From Actinomycetes bacterium (GTDB lineage Bacteria > Actinomycetota > Actinomycetes > Propionibacteriales > Nocardioidaceae), in assembly GCA_023415395.1 (NCBI GenBank), contig JAEZKN010000065.1, positions 1 through 6,489 on the forward strand: DNA of 6,489 bases. The letters are read 5' to 3'. The notes under the pieces were generated by a model. It worked only from the letters and a program-made list of their open reading frames with translations. It was not told the origin of the DNA and searched no databases. The translations under genes and the position numbers were made by a program. Positions 1-5,302 of this stretch are shown piece after piece. Position 1 is the first letter of the stretch, and each line of letters starts with the position of its first letter.

Positions 1-1400
1 GCGGTGTGCTGGGCGACCGTGCCGAGCGCGGCCAGGCGCACCGGGGCTGCGGCGGGCCGGTCGCGCAGCGCCTCGAAGCTGGCGCCGTAGCGACGGACCG
101 GGTCCGGCTCGCCGGCCCGCTCGGGGAGCACCTCGGCGAGGTTCGGGAACTCGGTGAGCCCGGTGATCGGGCGCTTGCGGGTGGCGATCTCGCGCTCGCG
201 CTGCTCGACCACGCGGGCGATCTCGGCGTCGAGGTCGGCCGAGCCGTCGTCGAGCCGCCCGAACAGCTCCCACGCCGCCCGGGCCAGATCGTCGGTGAGC
301 TTCTCGACGGCGTACGCCCCGCCCGCCGGGTCAGCGACGTGGGCGACGTGGGACTCGTCGATCAGCAGGTGGCTGGTGTTGCGGGCGATCCGGCGGCCGA
401 AGGCGTCCGGGCGCCCGAGCGGGGTGTCGAAGGGCAGCACGGTCACGCTGTCCGCTCCCCCGACGCCGGCGGCGAAGCTCGCGACCGTGGTGCGGAGCAT
501 GTTCACCCAGGGGTCGTACTTGCTCATCATCGGGCGGCTGGTGACGGCGTGCAGCCGCATCTGCCCCGCGCCCTGGCTCAGCTCGAGCACGCGGGACCAC
601 AGGCGGCGCGCGGCCCGGAGCTTGGCGATCGTCGGGAACTGCTCGTCGGTGGCGGCGTAGCGGAACTCGACCAGCTCCGCCGCCTCGTCGACGGAGAGGC
701 CGGCCTCGGCGAGGCGGCGGAGGTACGCCGCCGCCTGGGCCATCGACCAGGCGAGCTCCTGGCCGTCGCGGGCGCCGCGGTCGTGGACGGCGGTCGCGTC
801 GACGACGAAGGCGCGGATGCCGCGCTCGCGGGCCTGCCGCGCGACCTCGGCGGTGGCCTCGACGGCCGGGACGCCGAGGTTGGTGTCCGGGTGGAGCTCG
901 CGGCCCTCGGCGCACCTCAGGAAGGCCTGGGGGTCACCGCCGTCGAGCACGACCGGCGCGAGGTCGAGGAGCACCCCGTCGAGGGCGACGGCGTAGTCGG
1001 TGGCGCCGACCAGCCACAGGCTGGTCACGCCGCCGTCGAGGTCGACGAGCGCCTCCTCGTGGGCGAGCTTCGGGTCGGCGCCGTCGACGCGGGCGCGGAT
1101 GTCCCAGTCGCCCTGCCGGGTCGGCCGGCCGCTGGTCTCGAGACCGTCGAGCAGCGCGGCGGTGCCGAGCGGGCTGACCGCGATGCCGTCGAGGGTGGTG
1201 CGGGTCAGCCTGTCCCACACCTTCTCGTCGGGGTCCTCGTCGGTGAGCCGGCGCCCCTTGCGCAGCACGGCGGCCGCCTCGCGCTCCCAGTCCGTGACGG
1301 TCCACCGGTCCTCGGGGGACGCCAGGTCGAGCGAGCCCTGCTCCGGCTCCAGCTCCTGGGGCTCGTCCAGGCCGCCCTCGACCGTGCCCTGATCAGTCAT
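1..1400 (-). CDS. mutA: Methylmalonyl-CoA mutase small (beta) subunit, partial (3' end outside window)
   Basis: This is the non-catalytic partner of MutB in the B12-dependent enzyme that interconverts methylmalonyl-CoA and succinyl-CoA, feeding propionyl-CoA carbon into the TCA cycle. The frame starts at ATG 1400 and stays open for 466 codons to the window edge. The known family is about 600-640 residues, so the C-terminal part with the degenerate cobalamin-binding fold is missing here. Family signatures: DRWTVTDWEREAAAVL near residue 31; MRLHAVTSRPMMSKYDPWVN at 281-300, followed by MLRTTVASFAAGVGGADSVT, the most recognisable mutase block; and VADVADPAGGAY at 352-363. The acyl-CoA-binding segment typical of the large subunit (GYDSDHPR type) is absent and the small-subunit segment QGDWDIRARVDGADP (97-110) is present, so this is MutA rather than MutB. 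No Shine-Dalgarno sequence precedes the ATG, and a -10 motif lies where a leaderless transcript would need it. mutB probably follows to the left, by analogy with other actinobacteria. Confidence 0.95.
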   Translation of the reverse strand, partial: MTDQGTVEGGLDEPQELEPEQGSLDLASPEDRWTVTDWEREAAAVLRKGRRLTDEDPDEKVWDRLTRTTLDGIAVSPLGTAALLDGLETSGRPTRQGDWDIRARVDGADPKLAHEEALVDLDGGVTSLWLVGATDYAVALDGVLLDLAPVVLDGGDPQAFLRCAEGRELHPDTNLGVPAVEATAEVARQARERGIRAFVVDATAVHDRGARDGQELAWSMAQAAAYLRRLAEAGLSVDEAAELVEFRYAATDEQFPTIAKLRAARRLWSRVLELSQGAGQMRLHAVTSRPMMSKYDPWVNMLRTTVASFAAGVGGADSVTVLPFDTPLGRPDAFGRRIARNTSHLLIDESHVAHVADPAGGAYAVEKLTDDLARAAWELFGRLDDGSADLDAEIARVVEQREREIATRKRPITGLTEFPNLAEVLPERAGEPDPVRRYGASFEALRDRPAAAPVRLAALGTVAQHT

Positions 1401-1407
1401 GGTGCGA

Positions 1408-1437
1408 ACGATAGGAGCCCGCCCCGAGCGGTGCCAT
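1408..1437 (-). promoter_or_regulatory. Candidate leaderless promoter of mutA
   Basis: On the minus strand TATCGT (1408-1413) fits the actinobacterial -10 pattern TANNNT. It ends exactly seven bases before the A of the mutA ATG, which would place transcription start on the start codon. ATGGCA (1432-1437) matches the -35 consensus TTGACA at 4 of 6 positions with an 18-base spacer. The lack of any GGAGG-like sequence before the ATG agrees with leaderless translation. The motif match is seen directly; promoter activity is inferred. Confidence 0.5.
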
Positions 1438-1458
1438 CCAGTGTGATGTTTTCAACCG

Positions 1459-1584
1459 CGACTCGGCGCAACTTGCTCACCCAGGAGGCGCGAGTCGGCG
1501 CGTCTTGCCCGCAGCATCTCCAGGCCGCGTACAAGTTGCGCCGAGTCGGCGGTCCCCGGCGTACACGTTGCGCCGAGTCGGCGG
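1459..1584. repeat. Four-element palindromic repeat, REP/BIME-like, between sdhB and mutA
   Basis: The core CGACTCGGCGCAACTTG occurs at 1459-1475. A 14/17 match in the same orientation lies at 1491-1507, the exact reverse complement at 1532-1548, and a 16/17 reverse complement at 1564-1580. Within each pair the copies are exactly 32 bp apart, and both nested pairs share one symmetry centre at 1519.5, giving a 122-bp imperfect palindrome. The two right-hand copies are part of a direct repeat (1527-1552 and 1559-1584) identical at 25 of 26 positions. Each of them contains the perfect short palindrome CGCCGAGTCGGCG (1539-1551, 1571-1583). The element begins four bases after the sdhB stop and could act as a transcription terminator or 3'-end stabiliser, a regulator-binding array upstream of mutA, or a REP-type element present genome-wide. 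No U-tract follows the stems. Confidence 0.85.
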
Positions 1585-1587
1585 CGC

Positions 1588-2364
1588 TCAGACCTCGGTC
1601 CGCCCGTCGTTGTCCTTGTTGCGCAGCCCGATCTTGGAGCCGAGCCAGACCAGCGGGTCGTACTTCCGGTCGACCACGCGCTCCTTCATCGGGATGATCG
1701 CGTTGTCGGTGATCTTGATGCCCTCGGGGCACACCTCGGTGCAGCACTTGGTGATGTTGCACAACCCGAGCCCGGCCGCGCCCTGGGCGAGGGCCCGCCG
1801 GTCGTGGGTGTCGAGCGGGTGCATGTCGAGCTCGGCGTAGCGGAGGAAGAAGCGCGGGCCGGCGAAGGCGGGCTTGTTGTCCTCGTGGTCGCGGACCACG
1901 TGGCAGGTGTTCTGGCACAGGAAGCACTCGATGCACTTGCGGAACTCCTGCCCGCGCTCGACGTCGATCTGCGCCATCCGGCGCTTGCCGTCGGCGTCGC
2001 GCGGGCCGAGCTCGGCGTACGGGAGCTCCTGGGCCTTCTCGTAGTTGTAGGAGACGTCGGTGACCAGGTCGCGGATGATCGGGAAGGTCCGCATCGGGGT
2101 GACCGTGATCGTCTCGGCCTCGCCGAAGTCCGAGAGCCGGGTCATGCACATCAGCCGCGGCCGGCCGTTGATCTCCGCCGAGCAGGAGCCGCACTTGCCG
2201 GCCTTGCAGTTCCAGCGGATCGCGAGGTCCCCGGACTGGGTGGCCTGGAGCCGGTGCAGCGCGTCGAGGACGACCTCGCCCTCGGAGACCTCCACCGTGT
2301 AGTCGCGCAGCTCGCCGCCGTCCTGGTCGCCCCGCCAGACGCGCATCTTCAGGTCGTAGCCCAT
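1588..2364 (-). CDS. sdhB: Succinate dehydrogenase iron-sulfur subunit, type F (Sdh1 class)
   Basis: This 258-residue cytoplasmic-face subunit carries electrons from the FAD of SdhA to the membrane anchor through three iron-sulfur clusters. The N-terminal ferredoxin-like domain has C53, C58, C61 and C73 for the [2Fe-2S] cluster (CKAGKCGSC then C73). The C-terminal domain has CIECFLCQNTC (C144, C147, C150, C154) and CNITKCCTEVCP (C202, C207, C208, C212). By analogy with E. coli SdhB, C144/C147/C150/C212 would bind [4Fe-4S] and C154/C202/C208 would bind [3Fe-4S]; C207 is an extra neighbouring cysteine. I chose ATG 2364 because AGGAGGGG sits six bases upstream and overlaps the TAG stop of sdhA, leaving only 11 bases between the genes. 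The frame extends further upstream to 2487, but that extension lies inside sdhA and looks non-native. It is the last gene of the operon, with a palindromic repeat just after the TGA stop. About 250 residues is normal for this family. Confidence 0.96.
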   Translation of the reverse strand: MGYDLKMRVWRGDQDGGELRDYTVEVSEGEVVLDALHRLQATQSGDLAIRWNCKAGKCGSCSAEINGRPRLMCMTRLSDFGEAETITVTPMRTFPIIRDLVTDVSYNYEKAQELPYAELGPRDADGKRRMAQIDVERGQEFRKCIECFLCQNTCHVVRDHEDNKPAFAGPRFFLRYAELDMHPLDTHDRRALAQGAAGLGLCNITKCCTEVCPEGIKITDNAIIPMKERVVDRKYDPLVWLGSKIGLRNKDNDGRTEV

Positions 2365-2369
2365 GTCCG

Positions 2370-2377
2370 CCCCTCCT
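2370..2377 (-). promoter_or_regulatory. Ribosome binding site of type-F sdhB
   Basis: AGGAGGGG on the minus strand, six bases before ATG 2364. It shares bases with the sdhA stop codon (TAGGAGG), so translation of the two genes is probably coupled. This site decides the start at 2364 over the longer upstream frame. Confidence 0.85.
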
Positions 2378-4256
2378 AGTCGAAGTACTTCGTGAGCTCG
2401 TCCGGCATCACCGGGAGCGGCTTCTCGGACAGGTCGACGCCGGTGCCGGCGGCGTTCAGCGTCACGACGAGGTTCTTCTTGCCCCACACCTCGTGGTCGG
2501 TCTGGGGGAAGTCGTCACGGGTGTGGCCACCGCGCGACTCCTCCCGCGCGAGCGCCGCCTTGGCGACCGCCTCGGAGACGATGAGCATGTTGCGCAGGTC
2601 GATCGCCAGGTGCCAGCCGGGGTTGTACTGCCGGTGCCCCTCGACGACCATCCCCGCGGCCCGCTCCTTCAGCCTCTCCAGGTCGCTCAGCGACTGCTCG
2701 AGCTCGGGACCGGTGCGGATGATGCCGACCAGGTCGTTCATCGACTGCTGGAGGTCCTGCTGGATGGCGTAGGGGTTCTCCCCGCCCTCGACCTCGAACG
2801 GCGCCAGCGCGCTCTCCTTGGCCGCGGCGACGTCCTCCTCGCGCACCGCCGGACGCGACGCCAGCGCGGCGGCGTACGACGCCGCGTGCTCGCCCGCGCG
2901 CTTGCCGAAGACCAGCAGGTCGCCCAGCGAGTTGCCGCCGCGCCGGTTGGAGCCGTGCATGCCGCCCGAGCGCTCGCCCACGGCGTACAGGCCGGTGACC
3001 GCGCTCTCCTGGGTGTCGGGGTCGACCTCGACACCGCCCATCACGTAGTGGCAGGTCGGGCCGATCTCCATCGGCTCCTGGGTGATGTCGACATCGGCCA
3101 GCTCCTTGAACTGGTGGTACATCGACGGCAGCCGCTTGCGGATGAACTCGGGCGTCCGGCGGGAGGCGATGTCGAGGTAGATGCCACCGTGCGGTGACCC
3201 CCGGCCGGCCTTGATCTCGGAGTTGATCGCGCGGGCGACCTCGTCGCGCGGCAGCAGCTCCGGGGGCCGGCGGTTGTTCTTCTTGTCCTCGTACCAGCGG
3301 TCGGCCTCCTCCTCGGTGTCGGCCGTCTCCGCCTTGAAGAACTCCGGGATGTAGTCGAACATGAACCGCTTGCCCTCGGAGTTGCGCAGGATGCCGCCGT
3401 CGCCGCGGACCGACTCGGTGACCAGCAGCCCCTTGACCGACGGCGGCCAGACCATGCCGGTGGGGTGGAACTGCACGAACTCCATGTTGATCAGCGCCGC
3501 CCCTGCGCGCAGCGCCAGCGCGTGCCCGTCACCGGTGTACTCCCAGGAGTTCGAGGTCACCTTGAACGACTTGCCGATGCCACCGGTCGCGAGGATGACC
3601 GTCGGGGCGTCGAAGGTGATGAACCGGCCGGACTCGCGCCAGTAGCCGAACGCCCCGGCGACGACGCCGTCCGCGGCCTTCAGCACCTCGGTGATCGTGC
3701 ACTCCATGAAGACGTCGATGCCGAGCTGCACCGTGCGCTGCTGGAGCGTCCGGATCATCTCCAGGCCGGTGCGGTCGCCGACGTGCGCGAGCCGCGCGTA
3801 CTTGTGGCCGCCGAAGTCGCGCTGCGAGATCAGCCCGTCCTCGGTCCGGTCGAAGAGCGCGCCCCAGTCCTCGAGCTCCTGCACCCGCTCGGGCGCCTCC
3901 TGCGCGTGCAGCTGGGCCATCCGCCAGTTGTTCAGCATCTTCCCGCCACGCATGGTGTCGCGGAAGTGCACCTCCCAGTTGTCCTCGGGCCAGCGGTTGC
4001 CCATGGCCGCGGCGATGCCGCCCTCCGCCATCACGGTGTGGGCCTTGCCGAGCAGCGACTTGCACACCACGGCCGTGCGGGCGCCGGCCTCGTGCGCGGC
4101 GATCGCCGCCCGCAGGCCGGCCCCACCCGCGCCGACCACGACGACGTCGTACTGGTGACGCTCCATGCCGCCGGCCGCGTCGCCCGACATCTCGTTGCCG
4201 GTGAGCGGATGCCGGGTGCTCCCGGCGGTCGTCTCGGTGGTCGTCTCGGTGGTCAT
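2376..4256 (-). CDS. sdhA: Succinate dehydrogenase flavoprotein subunit, type F (Sdh1 class)
   Basis: This catalytic subunit oxidises succinate to fumarate and reduces FAD. The Rossmann FAD motif is VVVVGAGGAG (residues 38-47). AHTVMAEGG (72-80) carries H73, the expected covalent FAD ligand. By alignment with E. coli SdhA, the active-site residues are H264 (FHPTG), R284 (SVRGDGG), H403 (TCHYVMGG) and R438 (GSNRRGGNSL), all intact. The body closely resembles what I know of mycobacterial SdhA1, for example the MRGGK and SQRDFGGH blocks. ATG 4256 directly abuts the TAG stop of sdhC (TAGATG), arguing for translational coupling. A weak GAGG lies nine bases upstream. The first 30 residues (MTTETTTETTAGST...) are low-complexity and include a 12-base tandem duplication at 4227-4250. 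M31 (base 4166) begins MERHQYDVVVVG, which looks like the native family start but has no visible ribosome site. I keep 4256, with the start less certain than the gene. Confidence 0.97.
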   Translation of the reverse strand: MTTETTTETTAGSTRHPLTGNEMSGDAAGGMERHQYDVVVVGAGGAGLRAAIAAHEAGARTAVVCKSLLGKAHTVMAEGGIAAAMGNRWPEDNWEVHFRDTMRGGKMLNNWRMAQLHAQEAPERVQELEDWGALFDRTEDGLISQRDFGGHKYARLAHVGDRTGLEMIRTLQQRTVQLGIDVFMECTITEVLKAADGVVAGAFGYWRESGRFITFDAPTVILATGGIGKSFKVTSNSWEYTGDGHALALRAGAALINMEFVQFHPTGMVWPPSVKGLLVTESVRGDGGILRNSEGKRFMFDYIPEFFKAETADTEEEADRWYEDKKNNRRPPELLPRDEVARAINSEIKAGRGSPHGGIYLDIASRRTPEFIRKRLPSMYHQFKELADVDITQEPMEIGPTCHYVMGGVEVDPDTQESAVTGLYAVGERSGGMHGSNRRGGNSLGDLLVFGKRAGEHAASYAAALASRPAVREEDVAAAKESALAPFEVEGGENPYAIQQDLQQSMNDLVGIIRTGPELEQSLSDLERLKERAAGMVVEGHRQYNPGWHLAIDLRNMLIVSEAVAKAALAREESRGGHTRDDFPQTDHEVWGKKNLVVTLNAAGTGVDLSEKPLPVMPDELTKYFD

Positions 4257-5102
4257 CTAGAAGAACCTCGGGTCGTCGAAGACGTTGGCGGCCAGGAGAT
4301 AGACGTAGAGGTCGACGATCGCGACCGAGAAGAGCGAGTACCAGGCGTACTTGCCGTGGTGGGCGTTGAGCTTGGACACCCAGGTCCAGAGCCGGTAGCG
4401 GACCGGGTGCTGGGAGAAGTGGCGCAGTCGGCCGCCGGTGATGTGCCGGCAGGAGTGGCACGAGAGCGTGTAGAGCCAGATGAAGACGATGTTGACGATC
4501 ATCAGCACCGTGCCGAGGCCCATGTGGCCCCACTCGTGGTCCTCGTTGCGGAAGGCCAGCACCGTGTCGAAGGTCAGCACGCACGCGACGAGCACGGCGG
4601 CGTACCAGAACCAGCGGTGGACGTTCTGGAGGATCAGCGGGAAGCGGGTCTCGCCGGTGTACTTCCCGTGGGGCTCCGCGACCGCGCACGCCGGCGGCGA
4701 GAGCCAGAAGGACCGATAGTAGGCCTTGCGGTAGTAGTAGCAGGTCATCCGGAAGCCGAGCGGGAAGATCAAGATGATCAGCGCCGCGGACAGCGGGAAG
4801 CCCGCGAACGGCTGGCCGAAGTCCGAGGCCCCCTCCACGCAGTCGCCCAGGCAGGGCGAGTAGAACGGCGAGAGGTAGGGCGAGGCGTAGTAGTAGGCCC
4901 CCTGGAAGGCCCGGAAGGTCGCGTAGACGACGAAGGCCGAGAAGACCACGAACGTCGTCGCCGGGTAGAGCCACCATCGGTCGGTGCGCAGGGTGCGCAG
5001 CCCGATCCGGGCCCGGGTGGGCCCGTCCACCCCGTTCACCGACGGTCCTCCCGCCGCGCCCGTTGCCGGCGTCCTGGTCTCGCGCGCGTCCGTCGACGCC
5101 AT
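4257..5102 (-). CDS. sdhC: Succinate dehydrogenase membrane anchor, type F, probable Rieske-type cluster protein
   Basis: This single 281-residue anchor replaces the usual SdhC/SdhD pair and should pass electrons from SdhB to menaquinone. I see five hydrophobic segments, at about residues 46-66, 103-124, 163-184, 196-216 and 252-272. The first gene of an operon ordered anchor-flavoprotein-iron-sulfur, with one anchor of this size, matches mycobacterial Sdh1 (M. tuberculosis Rv0249c-Rv0247c). The M. smegmatis Sdh1 structure showed a Rieske-type [2Fe-2S] cluster in the membrane instead of heme. Possible ligands here are in CHSCRH (C215, H216, C218, H220), C121 (MTCYYYRK), C139, H145 and H162; I cannot assign the four from sequence. 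CLGDC (C84, C88) lies in the loop after helix 1. I chose ATG 5102 because GGAGGT lies four bases upstream; a longer frame to GTG 5201 would be translated from the repeat-containing leader and has no support. The N-terminal 40 residues are low-complexity and likely cytoplasmic. Confidence 0.9.
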   Translation of the reverse strand: MASTDARETRTPATGAAGGPSVNGVDGPTRARIGLRTLRTDRWWLYPATTFVVFSAFVVYATFRAFQGAYYYASPYLSPFYSPCLGDCVEGASDFGQPFAGFPLSAALIILIFPLGFRMTCYYYRKAYYRSFWLSPPACAVAEPHGKYTGETRFPLILQNVHRWFWYAAVLVACVLTFDTVLAFRNEDHEWGHMGLGTVLMIVNIVFIWLYTLSCHSCRHITGGRLRHFSQHPVRYRLWTWVSKLNAHHGKYAWYSLFSVAIVDLYVYLLAANVFDDPRFF

Positions 5103-5106
5103 CGCC

Positions 5107-5112
5107 ACCTCC
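5107..5112 (-). promoter_or_regulatory. Ribosome binding site of type-F sdhC
   Basis: GGAGGT on the minus strand, four bases before ATG 5102. It is the only strong Shine-Dalgarno sequence in the leader and fixes the start of the operon's first gene at 5102. Confidence 0.8.
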
Positions 5113-5151
5113 GTGGTCGGGTGCCGTGGTCGGGTGCCGTGGTCGGGTCCC
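5113..5151. repeat. Three 13-bp tandem repeats in the leader of the type-F sdh operon
   Basis: The unit GTGGTCGGGTGCC (plus strand) occurs at 5113-5125 and 5126-5138, with a 12/13 copy at 5139-5151. Read on the transcribed (minus) strand it lies immediately upstream of the ribosome site of sdhC. It could be a replication-slippage product with no function, or a leader element affecting translation or binding a regulator. The repeat is seen directly; any role is speculation. Confidence 0.85.
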
Positions 5152-5186
5152 CCGTGTCCGGCTGAGTCTGCACACTCCGGCCGCGA

Positions 5187-5202
5187 TGTGAAAGAGGCCA
5201 CA
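5187..5202. promoter_or_regulatory. CRP/GlxR-like operator candidate
   Basis: TGTGAAAGAGGCCACA matches the actinobacterial CRP/GlxR consensus TGTGA-N6-TCACA at 9 of 10 defined positions. Its nearest edges are 85 bases upstream of the type-F sdhC start and about 100 bases upstream of the type-B start. CRP-family control of central carbon and respiratory genes is known in mycobacteria and corynebacteria; binding here is inferred. Confidence 0.45.
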
Positions 5203-5212
5203 CCGAGTTTCC

Positions 5213-5226
5213 TAGAACAGGTTCCG
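5213..5226. promoter_or_regulatory. Inverted repeat GAAC-N2-GTTC, possible TetR-type operator
   Basis: TAGAACAGGTTCCG contains the perfect inverted repeat GAAC-AG-GTTC at 5215-5224. As I recall it, the operator pattern of the TetR-family regulator KstR is TnnAACnnGTTnnA, and this site fits except for the last base. Short palindromes arise often by chance, so function is unproven. Confidence 0.35.
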
Positions 5227-5231
5227 ACCCG

Positions 5232-5242
5232 CCGGTAACCGG
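5232..5242. repeat. Perfect short palindrome CCGGTAACCGG
   Basis: CCGGT-A-ACCGG is a perfect inverted repeat around a single central base, six bases from the neighbouring GAAC/GTTC palindrome and about 47 bases upstream of the type-B -10 candidate. It is suitably placed for a dimeric repressor or activator site. No family is recognised. Confidence 0.35.
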
Positions 5243-5288
5243 ACGAAGGTCACACCCGGGCGCCCGACGCGCACCCGAGCGGGAGGGG

Positions 5289-5294
5289 TAGCGT
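5289..5294 (+). promoter_or_regulatory. Candidate -10 element of a leaderless type-B sdhC transcript
   Basis: TAGCGT fits TANNNT and ends eight bases before GTG 5303, placing transcription start at or next to the start codon. The alternative is ordinary initiation from GGGAGGGG (5281-5288), but that lies 14 bases from the GTG, too far for a good ribosome site. The -35 region is poor (CCGACG at 5264-5269 with a 19-base spacer). Confidence 0.4.
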
Positions 5295-5302
5295 GGCCCC
5301 TC

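Larger units (their letters stand above)
5103..5302. promoter_or_regulatory. Divergent intergenic control region between two succinate dehydrogenase operons
   Basis: These 200 bases separate the start codons of the leftward type-F sdhC and the rightward type-B sdhC and must hold both promoters. From left to right I see the type-F ribosome site, a 13-bp tandem repeat, a CRP-like palindrome (5187-5202), two short inverted repeats (5213-5226 and 5232-5242), and a TANNNT motif for the type-B gene. I found no convincing -10 hexamer for the type-F operon and no credible small gene. Shared control is inferred from geometry alone. Confidence 0.75.

Noticed and set aside
1459..1584. CRISPR array
   Set aside because: Only four short copies in two orientations. 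The closest direct copies are separated by six bases, so there are no spacer-sized unique sequences, and no cas genes are present.
6..1697. Long open frame on the plus strand opposite mutA
   Set aside because: It is the antisense shadow of a GC-rich gene. The translation is low-complexity and unlike any family, whereas the minus-strand frame gives unmistakable MutA motifs.
2365..2487. Upstream extension of sdhB to 2487
   Set aside because: It lies inside sdhA, reads as arginine-rich noise, and the strong AGGAGGGG site supports ATG 2364.
3465..5165. Plus-strand 566-codon frame across sdhA and sdhC, and the minus-strand 548-codon frame at 3529-5175
   Set aside because: Both read arginine-, glycine- and alanine-rich nonsense produced by codon bias in other frames of two well-supported sdh genes.
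5103..5201. Upstream extension of type-F sdhC to GTG 5201
   Set aside because: It would translate the 13-bp repeat leader, has no ribosome site, and the family length fits the 5102 start.
5190..5230. ECF sigma-factor promoter starting at GGAAC on the minus strand
   Set aside because: No suitable -10 such as GTT or CGTC was found at the usual 16-18 base spacing.
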